Program-made: the position numbers and the translations under genes | Origin: Vanessa cardui | Taxonomy: Eukaryota; Arthropoda; Insecta; Lepidoptera; Nymphalidae | DNA: 64,000 bases | Reading direction: 5' to 3' | NCBI RefSeq assembly: GCF_905220365.1 | Contig: NC_061130.1 | Location: 14,143,501 to 14,207,500 of the forward strand | Shown: in pieces, positions 12,813 through 22,612 of the stretch | How the letters are laid out: each line of letters starts with the position of its first letter | How positions within the stretch are numbered: the first letter of the stretch is position 1 | The notes under the pieces: generated by a model | What the model saw: the letters and a program-made list of their open reading frames with translations, nothing else | Told to the model about the DNA's origin: nothing | Databases searched by the model: none

Positions 12813-13232
12813 ATATAATGTTTTACTGAGTACTCTGCTTATTTTTTTTATATTCCAAGTTAAAAATATCCGTCTAAAGACAGGAATGGATCAGTAATGT
12901 GATTGGTATGGAATTTGACCGATTTAATTTCCGCTATGTTTAATCTATTAGCAAATATAATTGGGTTACCTATTACAACTCCACTTGGTAGGTTTCCTTC
13001 CTGCTCTATTATATTATCGACAGATTTTTTTATCTATATGTTTTTAAGCAATTTACTCATTCAATGATATTTCTTATCCTTTTATTACATAGACTTATGA
13101 ATTAATTCGAAAGTTTTAATTAAAAGCACACTTGAGAATTATTCTGTAAAAATAAAATCGAAACTCACTACAGAGGAATTAAAAGAGTTATTTAGATTAA
13201 CTGCAATAATAACATGTAAAATTTTCATTTGT

Positions 13233-13425
13233 GGTAGGGCTTTGTGCGAGCCCGTCTGGGTAGATACCACCCACTCATCAGTTATTCTACCGCCAAACAA
13301 CAGTACTCAGTTTGAAGGGTGAGTGAGTCTGTATAACAGGCACAAGGGACATAACATTTTAGTTCCCAAGGTTGGTGGCGCATTGACGATGTAAGGAATA
13401 GTTAATATTTCTTATTTAATTATTA
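13233..13425 (-). repeat. Interspersed repeat F, copy 4
   Basis: Inverted copy: GTGGTAGGGCTTTGTGCGAG ... CTACCGCCAAACAACAGTAC ... CCAAGGTTGGTGGCGCATTG. Confidence 0.62.
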
Positions 13426-13794
13426 AAACTGTGTTTTAAATCACGCGTTTGATAGATCGAGCTGTTTTCATAATCATTATAATTTTCACAAATTAAACAA
13501 CTCTGACGTAATGTGTTTTCATTATAAATTATCACTGATGTAAGATGATCTCACTTTGTTTCATACTGAGTTGTAGTCAGACTTTTCCGTTCTATCATAA
13601 TTGATTATATCTATTAATATGGTTAACAGAAATATGAGTTTGAACACATATATATGTTTTCTATTAAGGACTTTTAGACCGGGAGATGATAATAACAAAA
13701 TATTTGGTCATTTGTACCAGTATGGCGGTTCTTCAGGGGTCTAATCACGTAAAGGCAAAAAGGAAAGTTATGGTCGTAGCGCTCGCACCGGCGG

Positions 13795-13949
13795 AAAATC
13801 AGAAATAACGAAGGTGCCACAAACACCCAGACCCAAGACAACATAGAAAACTTATGGTAATCTACATCGACTCGGCCGGGAATCAAACCCGGACCTCGGA
13901 GTAGCGTACCCATGAAAACCGGTGTACACACCACTCGACCAGGGAGGTC
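13795..13949 (-). repeat. SINE family A, 5' two-thirds
   Basis: Minus-strand head GACCTCCCTGGTCGAGTGGT with B-box GGGTTTGATTCCCGG; similarity stops near the CGTT..TTCTGATTTTCC block. Confidence 0.72.
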
Positions 13950-15765
13950 GTAAAAACTTGTACATATTTAAGCATTTAATGTCATTAATTATTTTTTAAA
14001 GTTATTAAATGTTCAAGGCGATATTTAATAAGACATTTTGTTAATATATAGTAGGAGTAAAATTTCTGAATAGTATTAAGTGTTTTGAGAAGTGATTAAT
14101 TTGACCGCCGGCTTTGATGATCTAACGTCACCTTGGCACGTATCAACTAGTCGAGCTGGTTGTGTTGACTGATTTGATTGCGATACAGCCTTTCAGTGCA
14201 TACTTAGATAATACATTTTAATAGATGTTCGACATTTCTATATAAACAGTGAAAGTTAATGAGTCTGTGAAAAATTTTGGCATGTCAAAGATTTCGGAAT
14301 AGTAAGACTATTCTGTAATGTAACTCGAAACTCACACCTGAATACGAATTTGAAATGTCCGTATGTGATATACGATATTGATTTTAATATTGTAATTATA
14401 AAATGGATAGAGTAAGGAATGAGTACATAAGAGGAAGTTTGAAAGTGACACAGATAGCCGAGAAGTTATGTGACAGGGACATATTGTGAGGAAGGTCTTG
14501 AGCATGGATGTGGATGGATATAGAGGTAGAGGACGACCAAGGAAACGATGGATGAATTGTGTGGAAAAAGATATGGTTAGAAAGAATGTTACTTGTGAGA
14601 TGACGTCTGACAGAGAAGTATGGAAGGAGAAGACATTTGCGCCGACCCCAAATAAATTGGGATGAGGGCATGATGATGATGAGTAAAATGGCGTATCATT
14701 GTCATGTATGTTGGTTGTCAATATTTCACGAATGAGATCCGGAATATTCTCACAGAATTGTACTGCAGTTCATTATGTTTTTGACCCCTGTCAATCGATT
14801 TTCATTTTGTTTTAACGTTATTGACTATCAATCGTTCTAGCGTTAAGAGGAATTAGTAGAAATTCAAATTTCGTCATGAAAATTGGTTTCCTCAAATTTT
14901 CAATAATTCTTTCAGTGGAAAATCGTTATAATTTACGTATTATACATACATACATGCATGTATAAATTTGCGAAAAAAACATCCACGTAACTGTAATCGA
15001 AATTTTTGTAAGTCAAATTAAATGAGACAAAACGGTTTAGTGAAATAGTGTTGCGCTATCAATAAAGATACGAGTATATTGATCATAAACTCTTAGTGTT
15101 ATACCATATCTGAATTATTAGCAAATTGCATGAAACACGTAAATCTAAGTATTGTTTCACTTTATTCCTACTGCCTTTGAAATAGACTGATGTTAGTAAA
15201 CAGTTAATAATAGACAGTAAAGGCTTACTTTGCAGTCATAACAATTATGTAATTATGTCAAGTCTTATATACGTAAAGGGCACGGCGCCAGTGATCGATC
15301 AAGCTTTATTAGTTAACTAGTGTTTGCCTGCGGCTTCGAAGAAACAGGGGAAGAAACTTAAGTAATAGTTCATTCTATAATCTATCTCTCTCTCTTGGTG
15401 TTAATATAAATGATATCTTGATGATATGAATGATATCTTGATGAATGATATCTTATAATATTATAATTATAAGAAAAACGTATATAAATGGCTTGTCACC
15501 GCAATTTAGTCAGTAAGTGATCCTCTTTAAAATCGCGCTGATGTTCAGTTAAATCTTACTCTGAAATGTTATAATGACTCGTATATTTTTTTAATGATTT
15601 CATATCACTTTGATATTTCACGATCGTGATTATGATTAAGATTATTTTCGAACTTGTTCTTACAGAAAAGTTCGATATACATACTTAAGATAGATTTTAT
15701 TGTGACTCGAAAATTTTTACTCTTATAAATTCCCCGCCTTAATTTATTACAATCTGAGTAGGTAT
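13950..15765. other. Stretch with one RTE remnant, otherwise unassigned
   Basis: Apart from 14403-14683, only AT-rich sequence and a short GATATCTTGATGAAT tandem at 15412-15453 were seen. Confidence 0.45.
14403..14683 (+). mobile_element. RTE-clade LINE, 3'-terminal remnant
   Basis: Translation gives MDRVRNEYIRGSLKV then, after an internal deletion and frame change near 14480, VLSMDVDGYRGRGRPRKRWM and MTSDREVWK, followed by a stop and a GATGATGATGAG tail. This is the C-terminal end of the RTE-type pol common in Lepidoptera. The usual segment before RR..S is missing. Only the last ~90 codons remain. Confidence 0.85.
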
Positions 15766-16140
15766 CAAAATCAAAATAAACTTTATACATGTGGGCTTTT
15801 ACAAGCACTTTTGAATCGTTATTTAACAATTAAGTTAAGCTACCACCGGTTCGGAAAGCAGATTCTACCAAAAATAACCGACAAGAAACTCAGTAGTTAC
15901 TCTTTTTCAACATTTAAAAAATATAATCATATTAGTTAAATACAATTATATATGCATGTAATGTATCCTGCCTGGAAGTCAACATATATTAATTCCAAGC
16001 TTTTTTATCATCTACAAACGCTTGTATCGAATAATATCCCTTTTGTACCAAGGTATTTTTTATAAATGATTTGAATTTACGAGAAGGTAAAGTTAAAAAT
16101 GTCTGCGGAATTTTATTATCTATGTAAATATCCTTTAAAA
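15766..16140 (-). mobile_element. CR1/jockey-like LINE fragment: C-terminal coding end plus 3' UTR
   Basis: On the minus strand 16135-15989 encodes about 48 codons ending SRKFKSFIKNTLVQKGYYSI...DDKKAWN and a stop, the usual extreme C terminus of CR1/jockey-like pol proteins. It is followed by a 3' UTR containing CTTGCCGGTTCTT-type wording and an A/T-rich end (TTTATTTTGATTTTGAT at 15766). This copy identifies the source of the other short copies of the same 3' UTR in the window. Confidence 0.75.
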
Positions 16141-16329
16141 TGTCTATACACATACGCTAATATATCCAATATGTCGACGAGAATTAAGTCACGTTCTCAT
16201 ATCTTATTACCAATATATTAAAATTCCTTAAAAAATCAAGTTGCGATGTAGCTGAGTAAACATTGGTGAAGGTTAAAGTTTATTAAAAAAAATAATCAAT
16301 TTAAAAAAAGTTATTTTTTAACTAAATCG

Positions 16330-16423
16330 TCGAAAGCGAAGCTCCCACCTGTGGCGTGTTTACGAGACGAGCGGCGCAGGCGCAGGCGCGACCTTGGCAT
16401 CGATTCGTTAACTTTTGATTTGT
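16330..16423. other. GC-rich patch next to the R1-clade insertion
   Basis: CGAAAGCGAAGCTCCCACCT ... GAGCGGCGCAGGCGCAGGCG is unusually CpG-rich for this host DNA. A promoter or a GC-rich repeat scrap are both possible; no gene start is visible. Confidence 0.35.
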
Positions 16424-16438
16424 ACGTACGTGTCACAT
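16424..16438. repeat. Target-site duplication, left copy
   Basis: ACGTACGTGTCACAT directly precedes the T run that marks the 3' end of the R1-clade element. It matches 22598-22612 exactly. Confidence 0.92.
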
Positions 16439-16734
16439 TTTTTTTTTTTTTTTTTTTTTTTTTTTATCGCTGGAAAAACGCTTTACGCGCTTCCCCCACG
16501 TGATGGAAGTGGGGGGTGTGTGGGACTCCCCAGTTTCCTGGACGCCGAGTGCACCCAGGACCACCGGGTTTACCCACTAAAAAACCAGCGGTACCCTCTC
16601 CGTCCTTCGGCGGGCGCCACGGGATCGCTTACGCATGCTACCGTGACGCCCTGACGGTCGACCCGCCTATGCTGGCCTCCAACACCTAGGGGGGATTCTC
16701 GGGGTACTGAGACCCCCCCTTTTCCCTGCGGCGC
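16439..16734 (-). other. 3' UTR and poly(A) tail of the R1-clade element
   Basis: 269 bp of GC-rich non-coding sequence after the ORF2 stop (TAG at 16737-16735), ending in an uninterrupted 27-base A run (minus strand). A genuine poly(A) tail marks integration by target-primed reverse transcription. Confidence 0.85.
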
Positions 16735-19700
16735 CTATTCAGGCGGGGAGAGAAGGTGCGCGTAGCGCCTTTTCCTCCTCCCCGGTCGTCTACGGCGGAG
16801 CGGGTCTGTAGCGGCATTCTCCCGCTCCCGCTCCGCGGCTTCCTTCTGCGACATCACGTTTTCGCAGAAGGAGCGCATCTCCGACCAACACGTCTCACTG
16901 CTAAGCATTTCGTTAATGATGCTCGACAGCGAGAGGTCTCCGCCCATAGACGCCGCCAAGGAGTGCCTCTGGGGACCCCACGCGGCACACTCACTCAGGG
17001 TGTGGTGCGCCGTGTCGATTGGCGCACCACACTCGTGGCAGGATGGTGACGCCTCCCGCCGTGCTATTCCGTGCAGGTACTTACCGAAGCATCCGTGCCC
17101 GGTAAGTACCTGCGTCATCCTGAAGGTGAGCGTGCCCTTATTCCTCGCGACCCAGCGACTCAAGTGGGGACGGATCGCCTCCACTGTCGCCAGGCCCGCC
17201 GTGGGTGACCCCAGATCCTCCTGCCATCGGGCGATCAGGGCTTGCTGGGCTAGAGCCCTGATCCGCCCGACCTCCGCCAACCCTGGACGGTAGCCGCGGT
17301 TCCTTGCCTCGACCCGGAACCGGTACACCTCCGCGAGCACCTCCGCCTGGAGCTCCCAAGGCGGATCGCCCGCGAGAAGTGTCGCCGCAGTCCACGACAC
17401 CGTACGGTACCCTCTGATGCCTCTCACCGCAATGACCCTCTGCGGCTTCCGCAGCAGGGCCCGATTATCAGCGGTGAGGGCGTCGACCCAGATCGGGGCA
17501 CCGTACAGCGCCATCGACCTCACTACGCCGGCGTACAGACGCCGGCACAGCGATCCCGGCCCCCCCACATTCGGAAGGAGGCGGCCAAGAGCGGCGGCGG
17601 CGTTGATGAGCTTCGGGCCGAGATGCACAAAATGCTGCCCGAAGCTCCATCGACCGTCGAGGATGAGGCCCAGATACTTCATCTGGGCCTGCACCTTGAT
17701 CACCGTCCCCCGGACGGTGATACTCGCCCCTCGTGGGGGTCCCCTCCGTGGACCGTGGAATAGGAGGGCCTCCGTTTTGGTTATGGAGACCCTCAGGCCC
17801 AGCATTCCCATACGGTCCACGGTGAGAGCCGTTCCGACCTCGGCGAGGCGAGCCGCCTCCCGAAAGTCCCGGCCAGTCGCCGTGACGAGGGTGTCATCGG
17901 CGTAGCACAACACCCCCATCCCGGGAAGGACCGGAGCTCGCAGGAGCCAGTCGAAACCGACGTTCCACAGGATTGGGCCGAGAACCGACCCCTGTGGAAC
18001 GCCGCAGCCCACCCGACGCCGGACCAACCTCCCGTCGACCCCCGCCCAGAGGACCTCCCTCTCCTGGAGGTAAGCCTCCAGCAGCCTCCTCAGATAGGTT
18101 GGCACCCCATGGTATCGGAGTGCCTCCCGTATCGTCTCGAAAGGGAGACTGTTGAAGGCATTCGCCACGTCAAGCGACACCGCCAGGACGACTTGCCCCT
18201 GGGCTACCGCTTCCGTCGTCCGAACCTTCAAGGCGTCCAGGGCGTCGACCGTCGACCGGCCCGCCCTGAACCCGAACTGAGCCTCTGAAAGGCCCGGACC
18301 GACCTCCTCGAGGTGCTGAACGAGACGGGCTGCGAGAATTTTCTCGAAGAGTTTGGCCGTCTCGTTCAGCAGCACTATTGGTCTGTATGCCGAAGGGGAA
18401 TCCAGCGGCCGACCTTCCTTCGGCAACAGGACCAACTTTCCCTCCTTCCAAGGCTTCGGAAACTGTCCGCTGTACAGACATTCGTCGAACAGCTCCCGAA
18501 GCCCTGCGCCTAGGAATTCCAGGGCGTCGCACAGAACACGCCCTGGAACCCCGTCCGGACCCGGCGCTGTGTTCTTGGCCCTCAGGCGGCTGAGAGCCAT
18601 CTCCATCTCCCGCTCCGTGATCAGTGGTGGAGCCACTGTGTCTTCGATCACGGAGCGGGGGGCCATCTGCGGAGGGACATGCTCGCCTGGATGGGGAAAG
18701 AGTTTCCCGACCAGGCGCAGGAGGAGTTCCGGCGACATCGTCTCGGTGACGGGGGCGCCTTGAGTGCGGAACCTCCCGCGTACGCCTCGGTACGGGCGCC
18801 CCCATGGGTCTCGATTAAGACCCGCCAGAAGCTCCTCCCTGGCCTTCTGCTTGGCCTTGCTTATCGCCAGCTGCAGCTCTTTTTTCAGCTGGCGATAAGC
18901 ATCCAGCATTTGTCCCTCCAGATCCGTGTCGAGGCCGTTGCGCCTCCGACAACGGACGTAGGCCCTCCGCGCCCGGCAGCACGTCGCCCGAAGGTCGGCG
19001 ATTTCGGGCGACCACCAATATACATGCCGGCGCGGAACCCTGCGCCGGGTCCGAGGCATTGCCGCATCGCAGACCTCCCTGAGCGAACTGCGCATGCGGC
19101 CCGCCAGCTCCTCTGCGCTAGCGCCCTCCCTCCTTCCTGCGGAGCCCCACCGCTGCACGATAGCGGCCTCCTTGACCAGCTCTCGATCGACCTGGCCGAG
19201 AGACCACCTCGGCAGCGTAGTCGGCACCCTCTGGGTTTCCGCCGGCCTGCGAGGGGTGGAGATCTCGAATCGAATGTACCGATGATCCGATAGAGTCTCC
19301 ACGCCCTCTTCCACTCTCCAATCGACCACTCTGCGTGCTACGACCGGGGTGGCGAATGAAACATCCACCATGGAACCCCCCTGATGGCGCACGCAGGTCT
19401 GAACCTGCCCCCTGTTGAGAAGGGACAGGTCGGAGAGCAGGGCCCAAACCTGGACGGCCCTCCCTCGCGGATTCGTGGAGGGGTTGCCCCAGGCACGCGA
19501 CTTCGCGTTTAAGTCGCCGAGAACCACTATCGGTTTCGGCGACTGCCTGGCCACCGCAGCTCTGACTAAGCCGAGATAGGTCTCGAATTCAACCAGGCTA
19601 CGGTTAGGGGAGAAGTACGTCCCGACGACGACGTACTCCCCCCACCCCACCACTACGTAGCCCGATCCCCTCTCGATGAGTGAGAGGGGGGGCCCCGTTC

Positions 19701-19887
19701 CGCTCCTCGTGAGGACCGCCACGGTGTCATCCGAGTCCCCCACCCAGTGAGGTAGAGGAGGGACGAAATAAGGCTCGCAAGCCACCGCGAGGTCTACTTG
19801 CCACTCCGCCATGGACTGCAGAAGCAGGTCCTGCGCTCCGGCGGCGTGGTTTATATTCGCTTGGAGGAAGCTTAGTTGTCCGTGCAT
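16735..19887 (-). CDS. R1-clade ORF2: endonuclease-reverse transcriptase
   Basis: 1,050 aa. Residues 1-210 are an apurinic-type endonuclease (ANINHAAGAQDLL, Glu in CEPYF, GDLNAKSRAWG near 124-134, SDH at 200-202). RT spans about 430-720: AYRPIVLLNETAKLFEKIL, FGFRAGRSTVDAL, catalytic Asp573 in SLDVANAF, GVPQGSVLGPILWN and YADD at 662-665. The late motif LTGHGCFGKYL and the CCHC C950-C953-H962-C967 are typical of the R1 clade. All catalytic positions I can check are present. The chosen start, ATG at 19887, lies inside the end of ORF1 (16-base overlap), so translation probably depends on ORF1 termination. Confidence 0.94.
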   Translation of the reverse strand: MHGQLSFLQANINHAAGAQDLLLQSMAEWQVDLAVACEPYFVPPLPHWVGDSDDTVAVLTRSGTGPPLSLIERGSGYVVVGWGEYVVVGTYFSPNRSLVEFETYLGLVRAAVARQSPKPIVVLGDLNAKSRAWGNPSTNPRGRAVQVWALLSDLSLLNRGQVQTCVRHQGGSMVDVSFATPVVARRVVDWRVEEGVETLSDHRYIRFEISTPRRPAETQRVPTTLPRWSLGQVDRELVKEAAIVQRWGSAGRREGASAEELAGRMRSSLREVCDAAMPRTRRRVPRRHVYWWSPEIADLRATCCRARRAYVRCRRRNGLDTDLEGQMLDAYRQLKKELQLAISKAKQKAREELLAGLNRDPWGRPYRGVRGRFRTQGAPVTETMSPELLLRLVGKLFPHPGEHVPPQMAPRSVIEDTVAPPLITEREMEMALSRLRAKNTAPGPDGVPGRVLCDALEFLGAGLRELFDECLYSGQFPKPWKEGKLVLLPKEGRPLDSPSAYRPIVLLNETAKLFEKILAARLVQHLEEVGPGLSEAQFGFRAGRSTVDALDALKVRTTEAVAQGQVVLAVSLDVANAFNSLPFETIREALRYHGVPTYLRRLLEAYLQEREVLWAGVDGRLVRRRVGCGVPQGSVLGPILWNVGFDWLLRAPVLPGMGVLCYADDTLVTATGRDFREAARLAEVGTALTVDRMGMLGLRVSITKTEALLFHGPRRGPPRGASITVRGTVIKVQAQMKYLGLILDGRWSFGQHFVHLGPKLINAAAALGRLLPNVGGPGSLCRRLYAGVVRSMALYGAPIWVDALTADNRALLRKPQRVIAVRGIRGYRTVSWTAATLLAGDPPWELQAEVLAEVYRFRVEARNRGYRPGLAEVGRIRALAQQALIARWQEDLGSPTAGLATVEAIRPHLSRWVARNKGTLTFRMTQVLTGHGCFGKYLHGIARREASPSCHECGAPIDTAHHTLSECAAWGPQRHSLAASMGGDLSLSSIINEMLSSETCWSEMRSFCENVMSQKEAAERERENAATDPLRRRRPGRRKRRYAHLLSPPE

Positions 19888-21686
19888 TTTTTGGTTCGTT
19901 GAGCTTCCTCCGAGGCCTGGCGGCTACATTCACTTGTGGCGGTCCTGGTTCCTTGAACCGCCTTTCCTTTCGTGTGGGGAGGGTTGCAGTCCCTTCCACC
20001 CATCGAGTGCCCTGAGGGCCTCCCAGCCTCTGCACAGACTGCGCAGCGGGCTGTTGCAGAACATGACGGTGCCAGGTGCCCTGCACCTCCACATCTGTAG
20101 CACAGCGAGCTCCTGTCAACTTTTGACGGGCAGAGGGCTCTTGTGTGCCCGAGACCAAAACACCGGAAGCAGCGAAGAGGTTGCTGCTCCAGAACCCTGA
20201 CCCTAGCAGAGCTCCATCCCACAAGGAGCCTGCCATTGTTGGCCAGGGTCTTAGCCGCCACCGTCGGGCACCTCACGGTAGTCATGCCTACCCCCGCAGG
20301 ACCTTTGGCGATAGTCCCGACCCGCACAGAGTCAACGGGGCAGTTACCAACCCTGGCAATGGCTGTCGCCAGCTTAGCCTTAGTGACGGAGTCGTCCAGC
20401 CCCGTGATCCTCAACTCAGTCATCCTCAGGGGTAGAACGACGTTAGCCACTCCATCCAAGGCGACGCGGAGCTTATCCGCCAGTCGCCCAGCCTGTTCCT
20501 GGCTCTGCGACTTGGGCAACTCCAGGACCCTAGCACCGGTGGCAGCGCGGCGGATCTTCATACCTTCCCCTATGCCTAGCTGCAACAGGTCGACGCTTTG
20601 CTCGGCCTTCTCTAGCACCTGAGCGTACGTCACTCCCTTCTCCTCTGCCTCAGGCTGTAGAGAGATGATGACGGCAGCGGTGCGGGGCATGGATATTTTG
20701 CCCTTCTTCGGAGCTACCGCCGAGGTGGCTGTGGGTTTGCTCGCGATTGGTGGGGAAGATTTCCTATTTTTCCCTTTCCGGACAACCGTGGCCCAGCTTT
20801 CCTCCTGTCCCGTACGAGCCGGAGCTGAGGGGGCGGGCGTCCTAGCTGCCGGTGGTACCACTGCAGCTAGAGTTGTCCTATTAGTATTGGCCTGCTTCTG
20901 CCTTTTGGGAGCTGAAGCCGTGGGTGGCATCAAGGGCCTCGGTGCGTCCAGCTCTTCGGTTTTAGCTGGTGGGCTGCTAACTCTAAGGGAAGGGAGTCTA
21001 GCGTCTAGCATCGCTCCGATCGAGATCGTGATGAACTCTTTCAGTTCATCGATCATTGCAACGCTAGATGGCGTGGCCGCAGAAGGCCCACTCGAAGCCG
21101 TCATGGTCGCCCTCATGTCGGCGAACTCCCTCCTGTGAGCCTTGAGTTCGACTTTAAGGTTTTCGACCTCTCGGCGAAGGCGGTTGTTGTCCGCCTGCAG
21201 ACGCCGTGTCTCTTCCGTCTCGGTGCGAGAAAAGAGGACCTCCGCTATTGCCTGTAGAGCGGCAGCCGATTCTTTGAGGCTTTTAATGTAGCCGAACTTG
21301 AGGTTGCCCGATTTTTTGGCAACCGTGAGGATAGCGGCTACGTTGCGCTCCACCTCCGCGTGCAGTTCCTCCGCTCCGAGCGTCGCCGGGTCCATGCTGT
21401 TTGTGCCCGACGATGACGGCACTACTGCGTCCTTCCTTTCGGTTGGTGCCTTTTTAAAGGCACGGCTACGGAGAGCCCTCTCGAAGGCAACTTCCCGATC
21501 CTCCTCCTCCTTTTCCTTTAGTTCGGCCCGAGCCCGGGTTAGGACGTTACCTTTATTTTTGCCGCGGCGGTGGGCAGTGGGTCTCGCCGTCTCAGCTCCC
21601 TCGCTTCCGGAGTCGGAGTCATCCGTCTCCAGCGGGCGATGTTTTTCGACAGAGGCCTCCGAAGCGGTCTCCATCTCCGAATCCAT
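19872..21686 (-). CDS. R1-clade ORF1, gag-like nucleic-acid-binding protein
   Basis: 604 aa. Acidic Ser-rich N terminus; a coiled-coil-like helix about residues 130-200 (RRLQADNNRLRREVENLKVE); a Pro/Ala-rich hinge to about 330; a folded RRM-like region about 335-500; then three zinc knuckles: C506-C509-H514-C519, C529-C532-H537-C542 and C548-C551-H560-C567. This is the usual layout of R1/TRAS/SART ORF1 proteins, which package the element RNA into particles and escort it to the nucleus. It ends in CTDN followed by TAA; the last 16 bases overlap ORF2. No frameshift or stop was seen. Confidence 0.92.
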   Translation of the reverse strand: MDSEMETASEASVEKHRPLETDDSDSGSEGAETARPTAHRRGKNKGNVLTRARAELKEKEEEDREVAFERALRSRAFKKAPTERKDAVVPSSSGTNSMDPATLGAEELHAEVERNVAAILTVAKKSGNLKFGYIKSLKESAAALQAIAEVLFSRTETEETRRLQADNNRLRREVENLKVELKAHRREFADMRATMTASSGPSAATPSSVAMIDELKEFITISIGAMLDARLPSLRVSSPPAKTEELDAPRPLMPPTASAPKRQKQANTNRTTLAAVVPPAARTPAPSAPARTGQEESWATVVRKGKNRKSSPPIASKPTATSAVAPKKGKISMPRTAAVIISLQPEAEEKGVTYAQVLEKAEQSVDLLQLGIGEGMKIRRAATGARVLELPKSQSQEQAGRLADKLRVALDGVANVVLPLRMTELRITGLDDSVTKAKLATAIARVGNCPVDSVRVGTIAKGPAGVGMTTVRCPTVAAKTLANNGRLLVGWSSARVRVLEQQPLRCFRCFGLGHTRALCPSKVDRSSLCYRCGGAGHLAPSCSATARCAVCAEAGRPSGHSMGGRDCNPPHTKGKAVQGTRTATSECSRQASEEAQRTKKCTDN

Positions 21687-21894
21687 CTGGATCCAAAATC
21701 TGGTCGCAGACTAGATTATCCCGCACGACAGGTACGGTCCATAGCTTCTGATTATTGAATTACGTCATTTTTGTGAAAGATTCATCCACCAGAGAAGAAA
21801 ATGACGTTACTAAAAATTAAAAGTTAGCCTACTGAGCAACCGAAACGAGAGTTTAATTTTGAAAATTGTTACAAAAATTTTTAATTTTCTTTAC

Positions 21895-22597
21895 AAGGTC
21901 ATCTGAGTCGATATACCAAATGAAAACTGGGAGGGTGTGGGGGGCTTTTTTTCCGATTTCCCGAGTGGAAATCGAGAAAACGAGTACGGGGCGATGATCT
22001 GGGGGTGGATCCGAGTAGGATTCACGAAAAAAAAGCGGTCAAAATCGAACAAAATTTTTATATGAAAATATTTAATACTACGTAACGGGTAGGACTTAGC
22101 GAATTATTATAGAAAAATTTAAAAGTAAAAAAGTGAAAAAAATATGAAATTAAACGATTAAATTAGTTAATATAAACAAAAATAAGACGAAAATGTGTAG
22201 TGAGAAAATGCGATATCTCTAATATTTTAGAAAATAGCAAGCCTGTAAGGTGACCGTGTTTCGATCGCTTAGGTAACCTCGGTTTTGAGGGTGGGTGTCT
22301 TTTCCGATTTCCCGAGTGGAAATCGAGAAAACGAGTACGGGGCGATGATCTGGGGGTGGATCCGAGTAGGATTCACGAAAAAAAGCGGTCAAAATCGAAC
22401 AAAATTTTTATATGAAAATATTTAATACTACGTAACGGGTAGGACTTAGCGAATTATTATAGAAAAATTTAAAAGTAAAAAAGTGAAAAAAATATGAAAT
22501 TAAACGATTAAATTAGTTAATATAAACAAAAATAAGACGAAAATGTGTAGTGAGAAAATGCGATATCTCTAATATTTTAGAAAATAGCAAGCCTGTC
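21895..22597 (-). repeat. Two tandem ~350-bp monomers in the 5' leader of the R1-clade element
   Basis: Unit A (22247-22597) and unit B (about 21895-22246), read on the minus strand, each begin ACAGGCTTGC. Over about 298 bp they are identical except for one base in an A run; the last ~50 bp of each differ. The outer unit starts exactly at the element boundary. Tandem 5' monomers are known to carry promoter activity in some LINEs such as mouse L1. A promoter role here is inference. About 208 bases of single-copy leader follow before the ORF1 start. Confidence 0.9.
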
Positions 22598-22612
22598 ACG
22601 TACGTGTCACAT
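22598..22612. repeat. Target-site duplication, right copy
   Basis: Exact second copy of the 15-bp target, adjoining the 5' end of the element. It sets the insertion boundaries. Confidence 0.92.

Larger units (their letters stand above)
16439..22597 (-). mobile_element. Full-length R1-clade non-LTR retrotransposon, apparently intact
   Basis: Seen: a 6,159-bp unit read on the minus strand with a 5' leader of two tandem monomers, ORF1 (604 aa), ORF2 (1,050 aa), a 269-bp 3' UTR and a terminal poly(A) run of 27 (T run on the + strand). It is bounded by identical 15-bp copies of ACGTACGTGTCACAT. It is GC-rich in an AT-rich host region. Known: R1-clade elements have an ORF1 with CCHC knuckles and an ORF2 with an APE-type endonuclease, a reverse transcriptase and a C-terminal CCHC motif; named members insert into rDNA or telomeric repeats. 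Inference: both ORFs are open and the target duplication is perfect, so insertion is recent and the element may be active. The target here is neither rDNA nor (TTAGG)n. Confidence 0.95.

Noticed and set aside
14332..14721. 129-codon minus-strand open frame
   Set aside because: It is the antisense of the RTE 3' remnant, whose + strand translation matches a known protein end.
16756..21758. Numerous + strand open frames of 60-200 codons across this block
   Set aside because: They are antisense or frame shadows of the GC-rich R1-clade ORF1 and ORF2 and show no protein family of their own.
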